Made by a program: the position numbers and the translations under genes
Shown: piece after piece, positions 1-9,447 of the stretch
Layout of the letters: every line of letters begins with the position of its first letter
How positions within the stretch are numbered: position 1 is the stretch's first letter
Assembly (NCBI RefSeq): GCF_000734895.2
Contig: NZ_CP011382.1
Span: 124,001 to 188,000, forward strand
Origin: Calothrix sp. 336/3
GTDB lineage: Bacteria > Cyanobacteriota > Cyanobacteriia > Cyanobacteriales > Nostocaceae
Reading direction: 5' to 3'
DNA: 64,000 nucleotides
Notes under the pieces: generated by a model
What the model was told of the DNA's origin: nothing
Databases searched by the model: none
The model's input: only the letters and a program-made list of their open reading frames with translations

Positions 1-927
1 GCACAGTTTAATGTCGGTGAATATGATATTGTCGTTCTCAGTGCTAGGGAATCCGACGGACTAGAAACCTGGCTGAATCGCAACGGTTACAAGATTCCTA
101 GAGGTGCGAGAAAATTACTCAAACCCTATATTCGCCAAAAAATGAAGTTCTTCGTCGCTAAAGTCAACCTCGACAAGTTCGACGAAAGCGGGTACGAATA
201 TCTGCGTCCCTTGCAAATATCTTACCAGTCCCCTAAATTCATGTTGCCGATTCGTTTAGGGATGATAAACTCCACCAGTGAGCAGGATTTACTAGTTTAT
301 ATTCTCTCCCGCAAAGGACAGGCAGAAGTTACCAATTACCGCACAGTACGAGTTCCATCTGGTAATAATATCCCCATCTTCGTCAAAGATGAATTCGGCG
401 ATTTTTACAAGTCGATGTTTAAAACTTCCTACATTAAGGAAGACAGAAAAGTTGCTTTCCTCGAATATGCTTGGGATATGGGTACTTGCGATCCCTGTTC
501 TGCCGAACCCCTCAACCGTGAAGAGCTCAAACAAGCTGGTGTGTTTTGGTTGGATGAAACATCTTCCGAAGCTCCCCCATCCCCAGTTTCCCGTCGTCGT
601 CCCCCGGTAAGTAGCGATGTCTTTATCACCCGTCTCCATGTGCGTTACACCCGTGATAAATTCCCCGAAGATTTGATATTTCATGCCACCTCAAACCGGG
701 AAAATTTCCAAGGACGTTATGTACTCCAACATCCATACACGGGTGAAGCAAAATGTCAAGCAGGTAGAGAGTATAAACGGACATTAAATAGACGCTTTGA
801 GCAAGAAGCACAAACCCTGGCAAAACTGACAAACTGGAATATCCAGGATATTCGCCAAAAGATGAAACTGAAGGGACAGGTTAGTATATCTTGGTGGCAG
901 AATCTGTTCTCATGGTTGGGAATGTAA
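1..927 (+). CDS. DUF2330 family protein, 5' end outside the window
   Basis: The reading frame is open from base 1, so the gene begins upstream; the first Met in the window (position 142) is internal. The visible 308 residues resemble the C-terminal part of DUF2330 proteins, with segments such as FNVGEYDIVVLSA, ETWLNRNGY, PKFMLPIRLGM and CDPCSAEPL. Cyanobacterial members are usually exported proteins of unknown function; the signal peptide would lie outside the window. A CxxC pair sits in CDPCSAEPL. The C-terminal part (RLHVRYTRDKFPEDL onward) also matches the family. The family assignment comes from memory of conserved segments and no biochemical role is known to me. Confidence 0.85.
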   Translation, partial: AQFNVGEYDIVVLSARESDGLETWLNRNGYKIPRGARKLLKPYIRQKMKFFVAKVNLDKFDESGYEYLRPLQISYQSPKFMLPIRLGMINSTSEQDLLVYILSRKGQAEVTNYRTVRVPSGNNIPIFVKDEFGDFYKSMFKTSYIKEDRKVAFLEYAWDMGTCDPCSAEPLNREELKQAGVFWLDETSSEAPPSPVSRRRPPVSSDVFITRLHVRYTRDKFPEDLIFHATSNRENFQGRYVLQHPYTGEAKCQAGREYKRTLNRRFEQEAQTLAKLTNWNIQDIRQKMKLKGQVSISWWQNLFSWLGM

Positions 928-1014
928 TTTTGATTAAACTCAGCCTCAAGGTATGAGGATTCTCTAAGACTTGCTTCAAAGGAATAGTGAAAGCGCCATT
1001 GACAGCAACTCATC

Positions 1015-1422
1015 CTACTGAATAATCGGACAAATTGTTTGATAAGATGTCTCAGTTTGAACTTCCCAACCAGAAAGCAACCCAGATAATTCTTGTCTCA
1101 AAATCAGTAATTGCCGAATTTGTTCATCAATGCTTTTGACTTTTGCTTCTAGTTTGATTTTTATATGTTCACAGGGTAAGTTACCACTATCGTAAACATA
1201 TAGAAATTCCTTAATATCTGACAAGCTCAATCCTAGACTTTGAGCGCGTTTGATAAAGTGAAGTCGCTGCAAAACATCGGGATTAAATAGTCGAAATCCT
1301 CCTTCGGTTCTGCCTGATGATTTCAGGATACCCAATTCCTCATAGTAGCGAATAGTTTTAATGGGTACGCCGCTTTCCTTGGCAACTACACCAATCTGTT
1401 TTCCTTCTGCTTGGGCTAACAT
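1015..1422 (-). CDS. MerR-family metal-responsive transcriptional regulator
   Basis: The 135-residue protein starts at the ATG preceded by a GAGGGG ribosome site; an in-frame TTG at 1431 is a less likely start. The N-terminus is a MerR winged helix (IGVVAKESGVPIKTIRYYEELGIL), followed by a dimerisation helix (KIKLEAKVKSIDEQIRQLL). Two Cys residues occur where ZntR/MerR-type sensors have metal ligands: one in LPCEHI before the long helix and one in TICPII near the C-terminus. The central CC pair of ZntR is absent. The gene lies downstream of a Cu(I)-type ATPase on the same strand, and both promoters carry MerR-like dyads. Known relatives twist promoters with over-long spacers on metal binding. 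Control of the ATPase is inferred; the metal is not certain. Confidence 0.88.
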   Translation of the reverse strand: MLAQAEGKQIGVVAKESGVPIKTIRYYEELGILKSSGRTEGGFRLFNPDVLQRLHFIKRAQSLGLSLSDIKEFLYVYDSGNLPCEHIKIKLEAKVKSIDEQIRQLLILRQELSGLLSGWEVQTETSYQTICPIIQ

Positions 1423-1460
1423 ACTTACCAACCCCTCAGTGAGATGTGATTGCTAATCCT

Positions 1461-1492
1461 ATACTAAACTCTCCAGCCAGCTGGAGAGTCAA
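1461..1492 (-). promoter_or_regulatory. MerR-type promoter/operator of the merR gene
   Basis: Read on the minus strand, TTGACT (1492-1487) and TAGTAT (1466-1461) are separated by 20 bp instead of the usual 17. Inside lies a perfect 10-bp inverted repeat with a 2-bp centre at 1468-1489 (ACTCTCCAGC / GCTGGAGAGT). An over-long spacer filled by a dyad is the hallmark of MerR-activated promoters. It suggests the regulator controls its own gene. Confidence 0.8.
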
Positions 1493-1529
1493 GCAGAAAA
1501 AGTATCAATCCCTTGACATCATCAGACTG

Positions 1530-3863
1530 TTATTTGATTAGCGATGGTTTCTTGACTCGCGTCTGGGAAATATGGTTGACAATCTTCCCCTTTTGCCAGT
1601 TCTGACTAACCCCTTGAGGTTGAAAGTTACGTAAACGCAGAGCATTAGTCACTACGGAAACTGAACTAAAAGCCATGGCAGCACCGGCGATGATGGGATT
1701 TAGTAACCAACCAAAGAAGGGGAAGAGAATACCAGCAGCAATGGGAATACCAGCAGCGTTGTAAATAAAGGCGAAGAATAGGTTTTGACGAATGTTGCGA
1801 ATTGTGGCGCGACTAAGTTGAATAGCTGTAACTATGCCTTGCAAATCACCAGAGATTAAGGTGATATCACTGGCGGCGATCGCCACATCTGTACCAGTAC
1901 CAATTGCAATTCCCACATCGGCTTGGGCTAAGGCTGGTGCATCATTAATCCCATCCCCAACCATGGCAACAATTTTACCTTCAGCTTGTATTGCTTGCAC
2001 TATAGCGGTTTTTTGCTGGGGACGGACTTCAGCGAAGACTCTTGAAATACCTACTTCCCTAGCAATACTTTCGGCAGTGCGGTGGTTATCACCTGTCAGC
2101 ATGACAACTTCTAAACCGAGTTTTTGCAATGCTGTTACTGCTTGGGGTGAAGTGGGTTTAATGGCATCAGCAATCCCCATCAATCCCATAATCTCACCAT
2201 CAACTGCTAACCAAACTGCTGTTTTACCCAAAGACTCTAAGCGCTCTTTGTCTGGTTGTAAAGTTTGAGTGTTAATATGCAATTCTTCCATCCAGAGTTG
2301 TGTGCCAATCTGTACCAAATGCTGAGAAACCATCCCTTGAACCCCACTACCTGCCACAGCTTGAAAATCTCTCACATTAACTAAGCTGACTTCCTGGGAT
2401 TGGGCATATTTGACAACAGCTTCTGCTAAGGGGTGTTCAGAATTGTGTTCTAAGGATGCAGCTAGTTGGATGAGGTGAATTTCGTTACTGTTAGCTGTAC
2501 CGTTCACTGTGAGAAAATCTGTAACTGTCGGTTTCCCTTGGGTAATTGTGCCAGTTTTATCTAAGACAATAATTTGAATTTTGTGCGCTAGTTCTAAGCT
2601 TTCGGCTCCTTTAATTAAAATCCCGTTTTCTGCACCTTTACCAATACCCACCATTACAGAAGTCGGTGTGGCTAAACCCAAAGCACAAGGACAAGCGATG
2701 ATTAACACCCCCACTGCCGTCATCAATGCCAGGGTAGCATTACCCATGATGTTGTACCAAATTATCAAGGTGAGAATGGCGATCGCAATTACTGTCGGCA
2801 CAAACCACGCAGTCACTTGGTCTGCTAGTCTTTGAATGGGGGCTTTTGAACCTTGAGCCTGCTGTACTAATTGGACAATCTGTGCTAGTACGGTATCCTT
2901 ACCAACTCTTGTCGCTCGCAACAGAAAACTCCCAGTTTTGTTAATGGTTGCACCTATAACTTCATCCCCCGGTTGTTTTTTCACAGGTATACTTTCCCCT
3001 GTCACCATCCCTTCATCCACGGTGGATATTCCCTCGAATACTTCACCGTCAACGGGAATTTTTTCCCCAGGACGAACCAGCACAATATCACCAATTTCTA
3101 CCTGTTCGATAGGTACATCTATTTCTTTCCCGTGACGCATCAACCGTGCGGTTTTCGCCTGTAAACCAATCAGCTTCCGGATTGCCTCGGAGGTTTGACC
3201 TTTAGCCCGATTTTCCAACAGCCGTCCTAACAAAATCAAGGTAATGACAATCGCTGCTGTTTCATAATACACATCTGGCATCAATCCCTGATTGATAAAA
3301 AAGCTGGGAAATAAAGTAGCAAATAGGGAATACAGATATGCGGCACTAGTACCTAAAGAAATTAAGGTATCCATTGTCGCAGCACGACGCTTCAAAGCTT
3401 TCCAGGTGTTGACGTAAAAAGAGTAACCACACCAAAACTGTACAGGAGTTGTCAGGAGTAGTTGCAGCCAAGGGTTATGCAACCATGATGGAATAAAAGG
3501 TAGGTGTAACCCTGTCATCATGGGTAATGAGCCAATCATCAACACAACGCTCATGATACTCCCTAAGGTCAACTTCCTCTCTAAATCGCGCAATTCTTGC
3601 TGGCGATATCTTTTCTCTTCATCATCTTCCCCTAACATCAAGTTGTTTTCCTCCAGGGGATAGGCAGAATAACCGGCTGCATTCACCGCATTTTGAATGG
3701 CTTGTATATCAGTTTTTCTGGAGTCATAATCAACTGTTACCTGTTCTGCGGCAAAATTCACACTACAGTCATTCACTCCTGAAACAGAACGAATCGCTTC
3801 TTCTATACTTCTGGCACAGGAAGCGCAACTCATACCGCGTAGTCTCAGTGTGGCATTCTCCAT
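1530..3863 (-). CDS. copA: Copper-transporting P1B-type ATPase (CopA/PacS-like)
   Basis: The 777-residue ATPase exports or compartmentalises Cu(I), possibly Ag(I). It has one N-terminal heavy-metal domain (GMSCASC), the membrane CPC motif ([12 protein letters not shown]), the phosphorylation motif DKTGTIT, the HP motif (SEHPLAEA), MLTGDN and [20 protein letters not shown]. The last membrane helices carry YN and MAFSSVSVV signatures typical of P1B-1 Cu(I) pumps. The start is the ATG at 3863, preceded by GGGAG; an in-frame GTG at 3926 lies inside the promoter dyad and is rejected. Cyanobacteria usually have PacS (thylakoid) and CtaA (plasma membrane); which one this is cannot be settled here. 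A MerR regulator follows on the same strand. Confidence 0.92.
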   Translation of the reverse strand: MENATLRLRGMSCASCARSIEEAIRSVSGVNDCSVNFAAEQVTVDYDSRKTDIQAIQNAVNAAGYSAYPLEENNLMLGEDDEEKRYRQQELRDLERKLTLGSIMSVVLMIGSLPMMTGLHLPFIPSWLHNPWLQLLLTTPVQFWCGYSFYVNTWKALKRRAATMDTLISLGTSAAYLYSLFATLFPSFFINQGLMPDVYYETAAIVITLILLGRLLENRAKGQTSEAIRKLIGLQAKTARLMRHGKEIDVPIEQVEIGDIVLVRPGEKIPVDGEVFEGISTVDEGMVTGESIPVKKQPGDEVIGATINKTGSFLLRATRVGKDTVLAQIVQLVQQAQGSKAPIQRLADQVTAWFVPTVIAIAILTLIIWYNIMGNATLALMTAVGVLIIACPCALGLATPTSVMVGIGKGAENGILIKGAESLELAHKIQIIVLDKTGTITQGKPTVTDFLTVNGTANSNEIHLIQLAASLEHNSEHPLAEAVVKYAQSQEVSLVNVRDFQAVAGSGVQGMVSQHLVQIGTQLWMEELHINTQTLQPDKERLESLGKTAVWLAVDGEIMGLMGIADAIKPTSPQAVTALQKLGLEVVMLTGDNHRTAESIAREVGISRVFAEVRPQQKTAIVQAIQAEGKIVAMVGDGINDAPALAQADVGIAIGTGTDVAIAASDITLISGDLQGIVTAIQLSRATIRNIRQNLFFAFIYNAAGIPIAAGILFPFFGWLLNPIIAGAAMAFSSVSVVTNALRLRNFQPQGVSQNWQKGKIVNHISQTRVKKPSLIK

Positions 3864-3904
3864 TTTTAGACTCCCAATTATCAAGTCGTGTTCAAGACTG
3901 ATTT

Positions 3905-3937
3905 CATTTTGAAGTCTCCACTTCACTGGAGTGTCAA
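3905..3937 (-). promoter_or_regulatory. MerR-type promoter of the copper ATPase gene
   Basis: On the minus strand TTGACA (3937-3932) is followed after about 20 bp by a CAAAAT -10-like hexamer. The spacer holds an imperfect dyad (CTCCAGTGAAGTGGAG, about 3916-3931) related in its CTCCA/TGGAG half sites to the perfect operator in front of merR. The likely regulator is therefore the neighbouring MerR protein. Confidence 0.65.
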
Positions 3938-4026
3938 GGTAAATATTGATTTTGTACCCCAGGAAGTATTTTGAGATATTAAATTGCTATAAGTTACAAA
4001 AATTATTGATGCATAACCCATATTTA

Positions 4027-4176
4027 GTAGGTCGGTGTGAAAATTTCAATGTATGTCATTGCGAATGAAACGTTCGCGTAGCGTGTCGCTTTGCGACTCA
4101 GTGAAATGAAGCAACCGCAACGGTTTTGTCAATTTTACATTCTGTTACATAGTTGGGTTTATTTTCATCGACTTAC
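4027..4176. mobile_element. 150-bp MITE-like repeat, copy 1
   Basis: This 150-bp element occurs again, inverted and also 150 bp long, at 50051-50200. Its ends are related (GTAGGTCGGTG at the left and GTAAGTCGATG on the opposite strand at the right). It contains the sequence GCGTAGCGTGTCGCTTTGCG, which I know as a common dispersed motif in Nostocales genomes. No coding capacity is seen. It fills most of the gap between the copper ATPase and the ankyrin gene. Confidence 0.7.
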
Positions 4177-4346
4177 TTTCTCAAAAAATGTTAGGGGCGG
4201 GTTCACGAGTATCTTGTGAATAATTGAAGCATATTTGTAAACCGCACTGACAGTCTCTGGACTTAGGTTTCATCAACTTGGAGAAAAGTCGGGGATAAAA
4301 CTTATAGCTTCTAAAATTCATCGCATAATTGAAAAAATATTTTAAT

Positions 4347-6050
4347 TTATTTGGTAATGCGGCTCCAATGCGTATTTTTTAAATCTAAAACATAACCATC
4401 TCTATTCTCTATATAATTATCAGTATCTTGCTGCCTAACGTAAATTTTACCTCCAGTAATATATATTTTTGACTGGTCTCTATAAACGGCTTTATGTCTA
4501 CTAATCCATCCAGGTTTATCTCCACTAGTTTTAACTTTTTCAATTTTAAATGTCTGACAGTGGAGGCGATAAACAGGTGTTTCACCATCAATTCTAGTAT
4601 TGAGATAACCTAAACAACCAATAATGTAAATATATTCTCCAATTGGGGTTGCAGAATGAAAGTCAGTGGGAGGAAAAATTTCTTGGGGATAGCCTAAAAT
4701 AGTAAATGTACCATCTTTTTGATGGACAACAACATCGTTATATATACAAAAGTCTGGGTCGTAATAATCCTCGTGTTCTCCGCCAATTTGAATGATTCTA
4801 CCATCTGATAATTGTGTAATCGTCTTACCAAATCTTTGAAAACACCATACAGGCTCATCCAGATTATCTGTATCATGAAAGGTGTCTCGTGCAGTCCAAG
4901 CAGTAGCGTTACTTCTGACCATTTCTTGCCAAAATTCAACTACCATTATTTCTGGATTAGCCTTTCCAAATCGTCGAGATTTACCACTCAAATATTTCTC
5001 TTTGTTCATATTTAATATTTCTCTATTACTGCTTAAGCCTGTTAATAATTGCCGCATATCATCATTGATATCACTTAACTCTTCACCTGCATAAACTAGC
5101 ATTTTGACAATTTCTAAATTGCTAGCGCGAAAAATCGCTTTGGTAAAGCTATTTTTACCTGCAAAAATATCAACACCAGCAGCTAATAATACCCTCACAC
5201 ACTCTGTAGAACCATACTCTGATGCCTCCATCAATAGAGTATTTCCGTATTTATCTACCGAATTAGCATCAAATCCCTGTTGAATTAAATATTCTAAAAC
5301 ATTGGCATGATTCTTTTCTACAACAGACATTAATGGTGGCTTTTCTTTATCACCAGTAAATTGATTTGCTCCCGATGCCAAAAGCAGTTTAACTTTTTCA
5401 ATTTCACCAACTTCTAAGCTTAAATCCCAAGGAGTTCTCCAACCACAATCTCGTATGGTTAAATCGGCACCGAGATTAATTAATTTCTTTGTATCTTCAA
5501 AGCTTCCATAAACAATTGCATACATTAATTCTGTCCATTCTAACTGTTCTTTTTCTGCACCTGCATTGAGTAATAACTGAACAATATCAAAATGTCCTCC
5601 CCAGGCAGCCAATTTTAATGCTGATTCTCCATACTCACTTGTATTGTGAACATTAGCTCCTCTAGAAAGCAATAGAGTGATAATTGCTGTAGAGTCATGA
5701 TTTTTATCAAAATTGTTACCACATATAGCATCCATCAAAACATCAAAATTATCTGCTCTTTGATAGTGAATATCCGTGCCTAAATTTAGCAAGTATTCAA
5801 TTTTATCAATACTGCCCAATCTCACTGCAAATGCTAGTACAGTAAAGTTGTAATCACCTCCAATTGCATTCACATTCGCACCATTTTCCACCAAAAATTG
5901 CACCATTTCTAAACTAGCATCGGTGCTACTTACTGCACACATCAATGGTGTTTGTGAGGATTTATCGAGACAATCAATATCAACTTCCCTATCTAATTCT
6001 TGTTTGACACCTGCGATATTTCCCTGTCTGGCAAAATCATGAATTTGCAT
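4347..6050 (-). CDS. Ankyrin-repeat protein with C-terminal kelch-like region
   Basis: The 567-residue protein has about nine ankyrin repeats over residues 1-330, shown by recurring patterns such as QTPLMCAV, LVENGANVNA, ALKLAAWGGHFDIVQLLLNAGA and TLLMEASEYGSTECVRVLLAAG. From about residue 370 it changes to a kelch-like region with QLSDGRIIQIGGE, YIYIIGCLG and KIYITGGKIYV. Both modules are protein-interaction scaffolds. There is no signal peptide or membrane helix, so it is probably cytoplasmic. The gene stands alone, is AT-rich, and shares its strand with two small membrane-protein genes. The partner and pathway are unknown. Confidence 0.8.
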   Translation of the reverse strand: MQIHDFARQGNIAGVKQELDREVDIDCLDKSSQTPLMCAVSSTDASLEMVQFLVENGANVNAIGGDYNFTVLAFAVRLGSIDKIEYLLNLGTDIHYQRADNFDVLMDAICGNNFDKNHDSTAIITLLLSRGANVHNTSEYGESALKLAAWGGHFDIVQLLLNAGAEKEQLEWTELMYAIVYGSFEDTKKLINLGADLTIRDCGWRTPWDLSLEVGEIEKVKLLLASGANQFTGDKEKPPLMSVVEKNHANVLEYLIQQGFDANSVDKYGNTLLMEASEYGSTECVRVLLAAGVDIFAGKNSFTKAIFRASNLEIVKMLVYAGEELSDINDDMRQLLTGLSSNREILNMNKEKYLSGKSRRFGKANPEIMVVEFWQEMVRSNATAWTARDTFHDTDNLDEPVWCFQRFGKTITQLSDGRIIQIGGEHEDYYDPDFCIYNDVVVHQKDGTFTILGYPQEIFPPTDFHSATPIGEYIYIIGCLGYLNTRIDGETPVYRLHCQTFKIEKVKTSGDKPGWISRHKAVYRDQSKIYITGGKIYVRQQDTDNYIENRDGYVLDLKNTHWSRITK

Positions 6051-6284
6051 TTATCTAGAGTTTTGGTAATTTAAAATTTACAGAGGTGTATTTAACTTGT
6101 ACGTTGAAAGATGTCAAGCTTACTATTGAACTAAGCGAAGGTATGCTCATACTATAATAACCTTAATGTTTCCCATCTATATAATTTAGCGACACATCAG
6201 CTTCTGACAAGATAATATCTGCTTGGTGGGTGATATCAAAATTATTATAATTGGGTGGAAAGTTCATCTGTATTTTTTCTATTG

Positions 6285-6671
6285 TTACAAGTTAAAGCAT
6301 GAAGAATGTTTTTTGGGTTGTGAATTTTTGTCAATCAACTCCAGATTAATCACTATCATTTCATTAATTAAGTCACCATTCTTAAGTATCACAGATTTGA
6401 TTCTCCCGTTCACCTTAACGAATTTTCCAATTGTGTGGCTCATGGTTTTACTGTTAGTGAATCGCATATATAGTCGTCCCGATGGAACTCCTGGATTCTC
6501 CATGAATGTAGCATTGTTCAAGGGAATATCTTCATAGCTTGCAGTATCTAATTTGACCTTACCAATACAAGTGATTACTGGTGTAGTTTCGCGAATTGTA
6601 ATGTATGAAGTTACCGCAATACAACCGAGTATAAATCCAAATATCAACATGATAATTGATTGTATTTTCAT
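6285..6671 (-). CDS. Small membrane-anchored protein, possible OB-fold
   Basis: The 128-residue protein has one N-terminal hydrophobic helix (SIIMLIFGFILGCIAVTSYI), then a soluble domain with VNGRIKSVILKNGDLINEMIVINLELI, a strand pattern that could be a small OB-like barrel. A basic tail (QPKKHSSC) ends it. I do not recognise the family. It is followed at lower coordinates by the ankyrin-kelch gene and preceded by another small membrane protein on the same strand, with gaps above 90 bp, so an operon is doubtful. Confidence 0.55.
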   Translation of the reverse strand: MKIQSIIMLIFGFILGCIAVTSYITIRETTPVITCIGKVKLDTASYEDIPLNNATFMENPGVPSGRLYMRFTNSKTMSHTIGKFVKVNGRIKSVILKNGDLINEMIVINLELIDKNSQPKKHSSCFNL

Positions 6672-6769
6672 AAATTAATCTGGGGTTATCAACAAATATA
6701 AATTTGACAGGAAGCATCAATTAATTATCTAATTATTCCTGATAAAAACTTTCTCAATGTGCAGCCAAG

Positions 6770-7393
6770 TTAACCCATATATCCAAATTTTAGCAATAAG
6801 TATAGAGAATACAAGGATAACAAGTATACTACTCCCAAGCCTACCAAGAATGAAAATACTTGCAGTATGGCTTGAAATAGACGATTTCGATATGGATAAA
6901 ATCCTCTCAAATAAAAAAATATGGATTCAGCTACATTACACCCAGTCCAAATTGATAAAATACCAAGAATACACCCTAAAAATTGTGAATTTATCGCGAC
7001 ATCATCAAAAATTCGCACTGTCGGGAAGGGTTTCATTGGGTATTTGATTTGTCCTAATTGGTATGGAGTTAATTCTAAACCTTCAATGGAAATGCTCTCT
7101 AGGGCAGATGCTTGAATCCAACGACAGATAGGTCTTTGTTTCCCAAAAGTGACTCGACAATCCAAAGAATCAGTTTCTTCTATTACTAACAATTGACGGT
7201 CAAGGGAAAGCTGACAGTATAATTTTTCTGTGAGCCGACAAGGTACTAAATAACCAGGAAGGACAATTGCAGGTTCATTCTCTCTAGTAATAGTTACTTC
7301 AAAAAATGGGCTTCTGGAGCGTTCGCGAATAATCAAGATTGAGAGTAAAACCACAATTATAAAACTGAGAATCAAGCTTTTTCTTCTATGCAT
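6770..7393 (-). CDS. Hypothetical membrane protein
   Basis: The 207-residue protein has an N-terminal hydrophobic helix (LILSFIIVVLLSILII), a soluble stretch of roughly 100 residues containing several Cys, and two further hydrophobic segments near the C-terminus (CILGILSIWTGCNVA and FSFLVGLGVVYLLSLYSLYLLL). The middle part would lie on one side of the membrane. I do not recognise it. Four Cys residues in the middle domain could form disulfides if it is periplasmic. It is AT-rich like its neighbours. Confidence 0.55.
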   Translation of the reverse strand: MHRRKSLILSFIIVVLLSILIIRERSRSPFFEVTITRENEPAIVLPGYLVPCRLTEKLYCQLSLDRQLLVIEETDSLDCRVTFGKQRPICRWIQASALESISIEGLELTPYQLGQIKYPMKPFPTVRIFDDVAINSQFLGCILGILSIWTGCNVAESIFFYLRGFYPYRNRLFQAILQVFSFLVGLGVVYLLSLYSLYLLLKFGYMG

Positions 7394-7676
7394 AGAATTC
7401 TTTGCACTACCATGGTAATAGTCATAAATTAATATATCTCTGATAATTTGAGGGGTATGCAGTAGCCTATTGAATTCACTTTGCTCGCCATGGCAGAATA
7501 GTGCTTAAGCTAGGTTGGCGTAAATAATTATTGTTGGAATAAGGCAGGGAGTAGGGGGAGAAAGATTTTGAGCCTTATTTGCTTTTGTTCACATACTTTG
7601 GTTTTATTGCACCAACTTACTTAGATACTTCTTATTTGCTATAAAATAGGCACAGATTTTAGAATTTTCGGGTATA

Positions 7677-8696
7677 TTAAACCAAATTAGAGCGATAATT
7701 TTTTGGTGTTTGTCCTGTCCAACGTTTGAAAGCACGATGAAAAGCACTTGGTTCGGAAAAACCGAGGAGAAATGCTACATCATGAATCGATATTTCCGGA
7801 TTGTTTAAATGCTGTAGGGCTAATTCCTTGCGGGTTTCATCGAGAATTTGCTGGTAGGATGTATTCTCGGTTTGTAATTCCCGTTGGAGTTGGCGGATAC
7901 TAACCATGAGACTACGTGCGATCGCCTCAATGGTTGGTACTTCTCCCTGTAAATTTTGGGCAATTTTCTGGGCTACTTTGTGGGAGTATGTCTGTGTTCG
8001 ATTTTGGGCTGCTAGCATAGTTGCAGCATGGTTTTCAAAGACAGAGAGCAGGTTGAGATTTGCCGATCGCACCTGCCAATTTAGGCAATCGGGAGCAAAG
8101 ATAATCCGATTCTTTGGTTGGGAAAATTCCACTGTTGTTTGAAAAATCCGCTGGTGTTCACCACAATCCTCAATTGGGGAATGTTGAAACCATACTGTTT
8201 GCGCTGGCAGTTTTTTCCCCGTCAGTTGTTCGGTAGCGGTAACTAGAGCGGCAAAGGTACTTTCAATGGGTTGCCGTGGCTCATCCATTAAATAGTTTTT
8301 CACATCTGTGACAATTTCACAATCACACTGCACCCATCCCTCCGAGATGCGATGGTGGATGGCTACACCCTGGCTAAATAAGCGGGTATACTGGGAAAGT
8401 TTTTCTAAAACTTGCCCATAGGTTTGACAATTGAGCAGCACGTAACCAACGATACCAATGGCAGATAAATCGAACGCTTCACCAATATGTAATCCTAAAT
8501 TGCGATCGCCTGTTTGTTGTACTGCTTCTCGCCATAATTTTTGTAGCACTTCCCCAGATACCTGGCGATCGGGGTTATCTAACCAGACTAAATCGATACC
8601 AGCAGCATTACAAAGGCAATTGATATCAATCCCTTGAGCAGCAACGTATTGGACGATATCTCTGACAATGGCAATGGAAAACTGAGCTTCTGGCAT
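7677..8696 (-). CDS. AraC-family transcriptional regulator
   Basis: The 339-residue regulator has the N-terminal 'arabinose-binding domain of AraC' type sensor (residues about 15-200, LHIGEAFDLSAIGIVGYVLLNCQTYGQVLEKLSQYTRLF) and a C-terminal double helix-turn-helix (VPTIEAIARSLMVSIRQLQREL and ISIHDVAFLLGFSEPSAFHRAFKRWTGQTPKNYR). This architecture is shared with OruR/ArgR-like and fatty-acid-linked regulators. It is divergent from a cupin gene 104 bp away, so regulation of the cupin and the DUF4386 gene is likely but inferred. The effector cannot be told. Confidence 0.88.
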   Translation of the reverse strand: MPEAQFSIAIVRDIVQYVAAQGIDINCLCNAAGIDLVWLDNPDRQVSGEVLQKLWREAVQQTGDRNLGLHIGEAFDLSAIGIVGYVLLNCQTYGQVLEKLSQYTRLFSQGVAIHHRISEGWVQCDCEIVTDVKNYLMDEPRQPIESTFAALVTATEQLTGKKLPAQTVWFQHSPIEDCGEHQRIFQTTVEFSQPKNRIIFAPDCLNWQVRSANLNLLSVFENHAATMLAAQNRTQTYSHKVAQKIAQNLQGEVPTIEAIARSLMVSIRQLQRELQTENTSYQQILDETRKELALQHLNNPEISIHDVAFLLGFSEPSAFHRAFKRWTGQTPKNYRSNLV

Positions 8697-8800
8697 TTTC
8701 TTGGCAGATTGGCGCTATTGGTCAATTTTTGGGCGTAGCGTGTCAATTGATATCTCTATTCTCAGCCCTATTCTGAAATCATCAACACAAAAACACATCA

Positions 8801-9412
8801 ATGGCAATTTCAATGTTTCCAAAACATAAAGAATTAGGTATGGAGATGTCAACACCAGAACCAAGCAACCTCGAAACGATTGTAAATCCAGTCACGGGTG
8901 ATTGTATGACTTTTTTACACAATGCTCAAGAAAGTCAAGGAAATTATGCCAAAATTCGCTTTGATTTACCCTCAGGAGCGAAAGGTAGTCCGTTACATTA
9001 TCACACCGCAATGCATGAAACCTTCACAGTGCTAACAGGTTGTCTTGATATGGAAATTGGGGAAAAAGGTAATTGGCGAAAGTTGCAATCAGGGGAAAGT
9101 ATACAGGTTCCACCAGGGATGCACCATAGCTTTTGTAATAACTCCCAGGATTGGGTGACATTTACTACCGAAAATCGTCCGCCTACGGGGTTTGAAAAAT
9201 TTATCCGGGGATTATATGGATTGGCGATTGACAACAAAGTCAACCCGGAAGGAATGCCAAAAAATCTCTTGCAATTGGCTATTTTACTCAAGTTAGCAGA
9301 CACCATTCCCGTAGGTATACCACCCTTTATTTTCCACTTGTTAATTAACACATTAGTTGGGATTGCTCGCATATTCAATGTAGAGCGATCGCTCCTCAAA
9401 TATTGGCAATAA
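8801..9412 (+). CDS. Cupin-domain protein
   Basis: The 203-residue protein has a cupin barrel over residues 30-130, with the first motif SPLHYHTAMHETFTVLTGCLDM supplying HxH and a downstream Glu, and the second motif IQVPPGMHHSFCN. These residues normally bind a metal. The C-terminal 70 residues are hydrophobic (LLQLAILLKLADTIPVGIPPFIFHLLINTLVGI) and may associate with the membrane. A second possible start is Met14 or Met16. It lies just upstream of a DUF4386 membrane gene and divergent from an AraC regulator. The substrate is unknown. Confidence 0.8.
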   Translation: MAISMFPKHKELGMEMSTPEPSNLETIVNPVTGDCMTFLHNAQESQGNYAKIRFDLPSGAKGSPLHYHTAMHETFTVLTGCLDMEIGEKGNWRKLQSGESIQVPPGMHHSFCNNSQDWVTFTTENRPPTGFEKFIRGLYGLAIDNKVNPEGMPKNLLQLAILLKLADTIPVGIPPFIFHLLINTLVGIARIFNVERSLLKYWQ

Positions 9413-9447
9413 ATTCAACTTTCCACTGTTTTATTTCAGGAATAACT

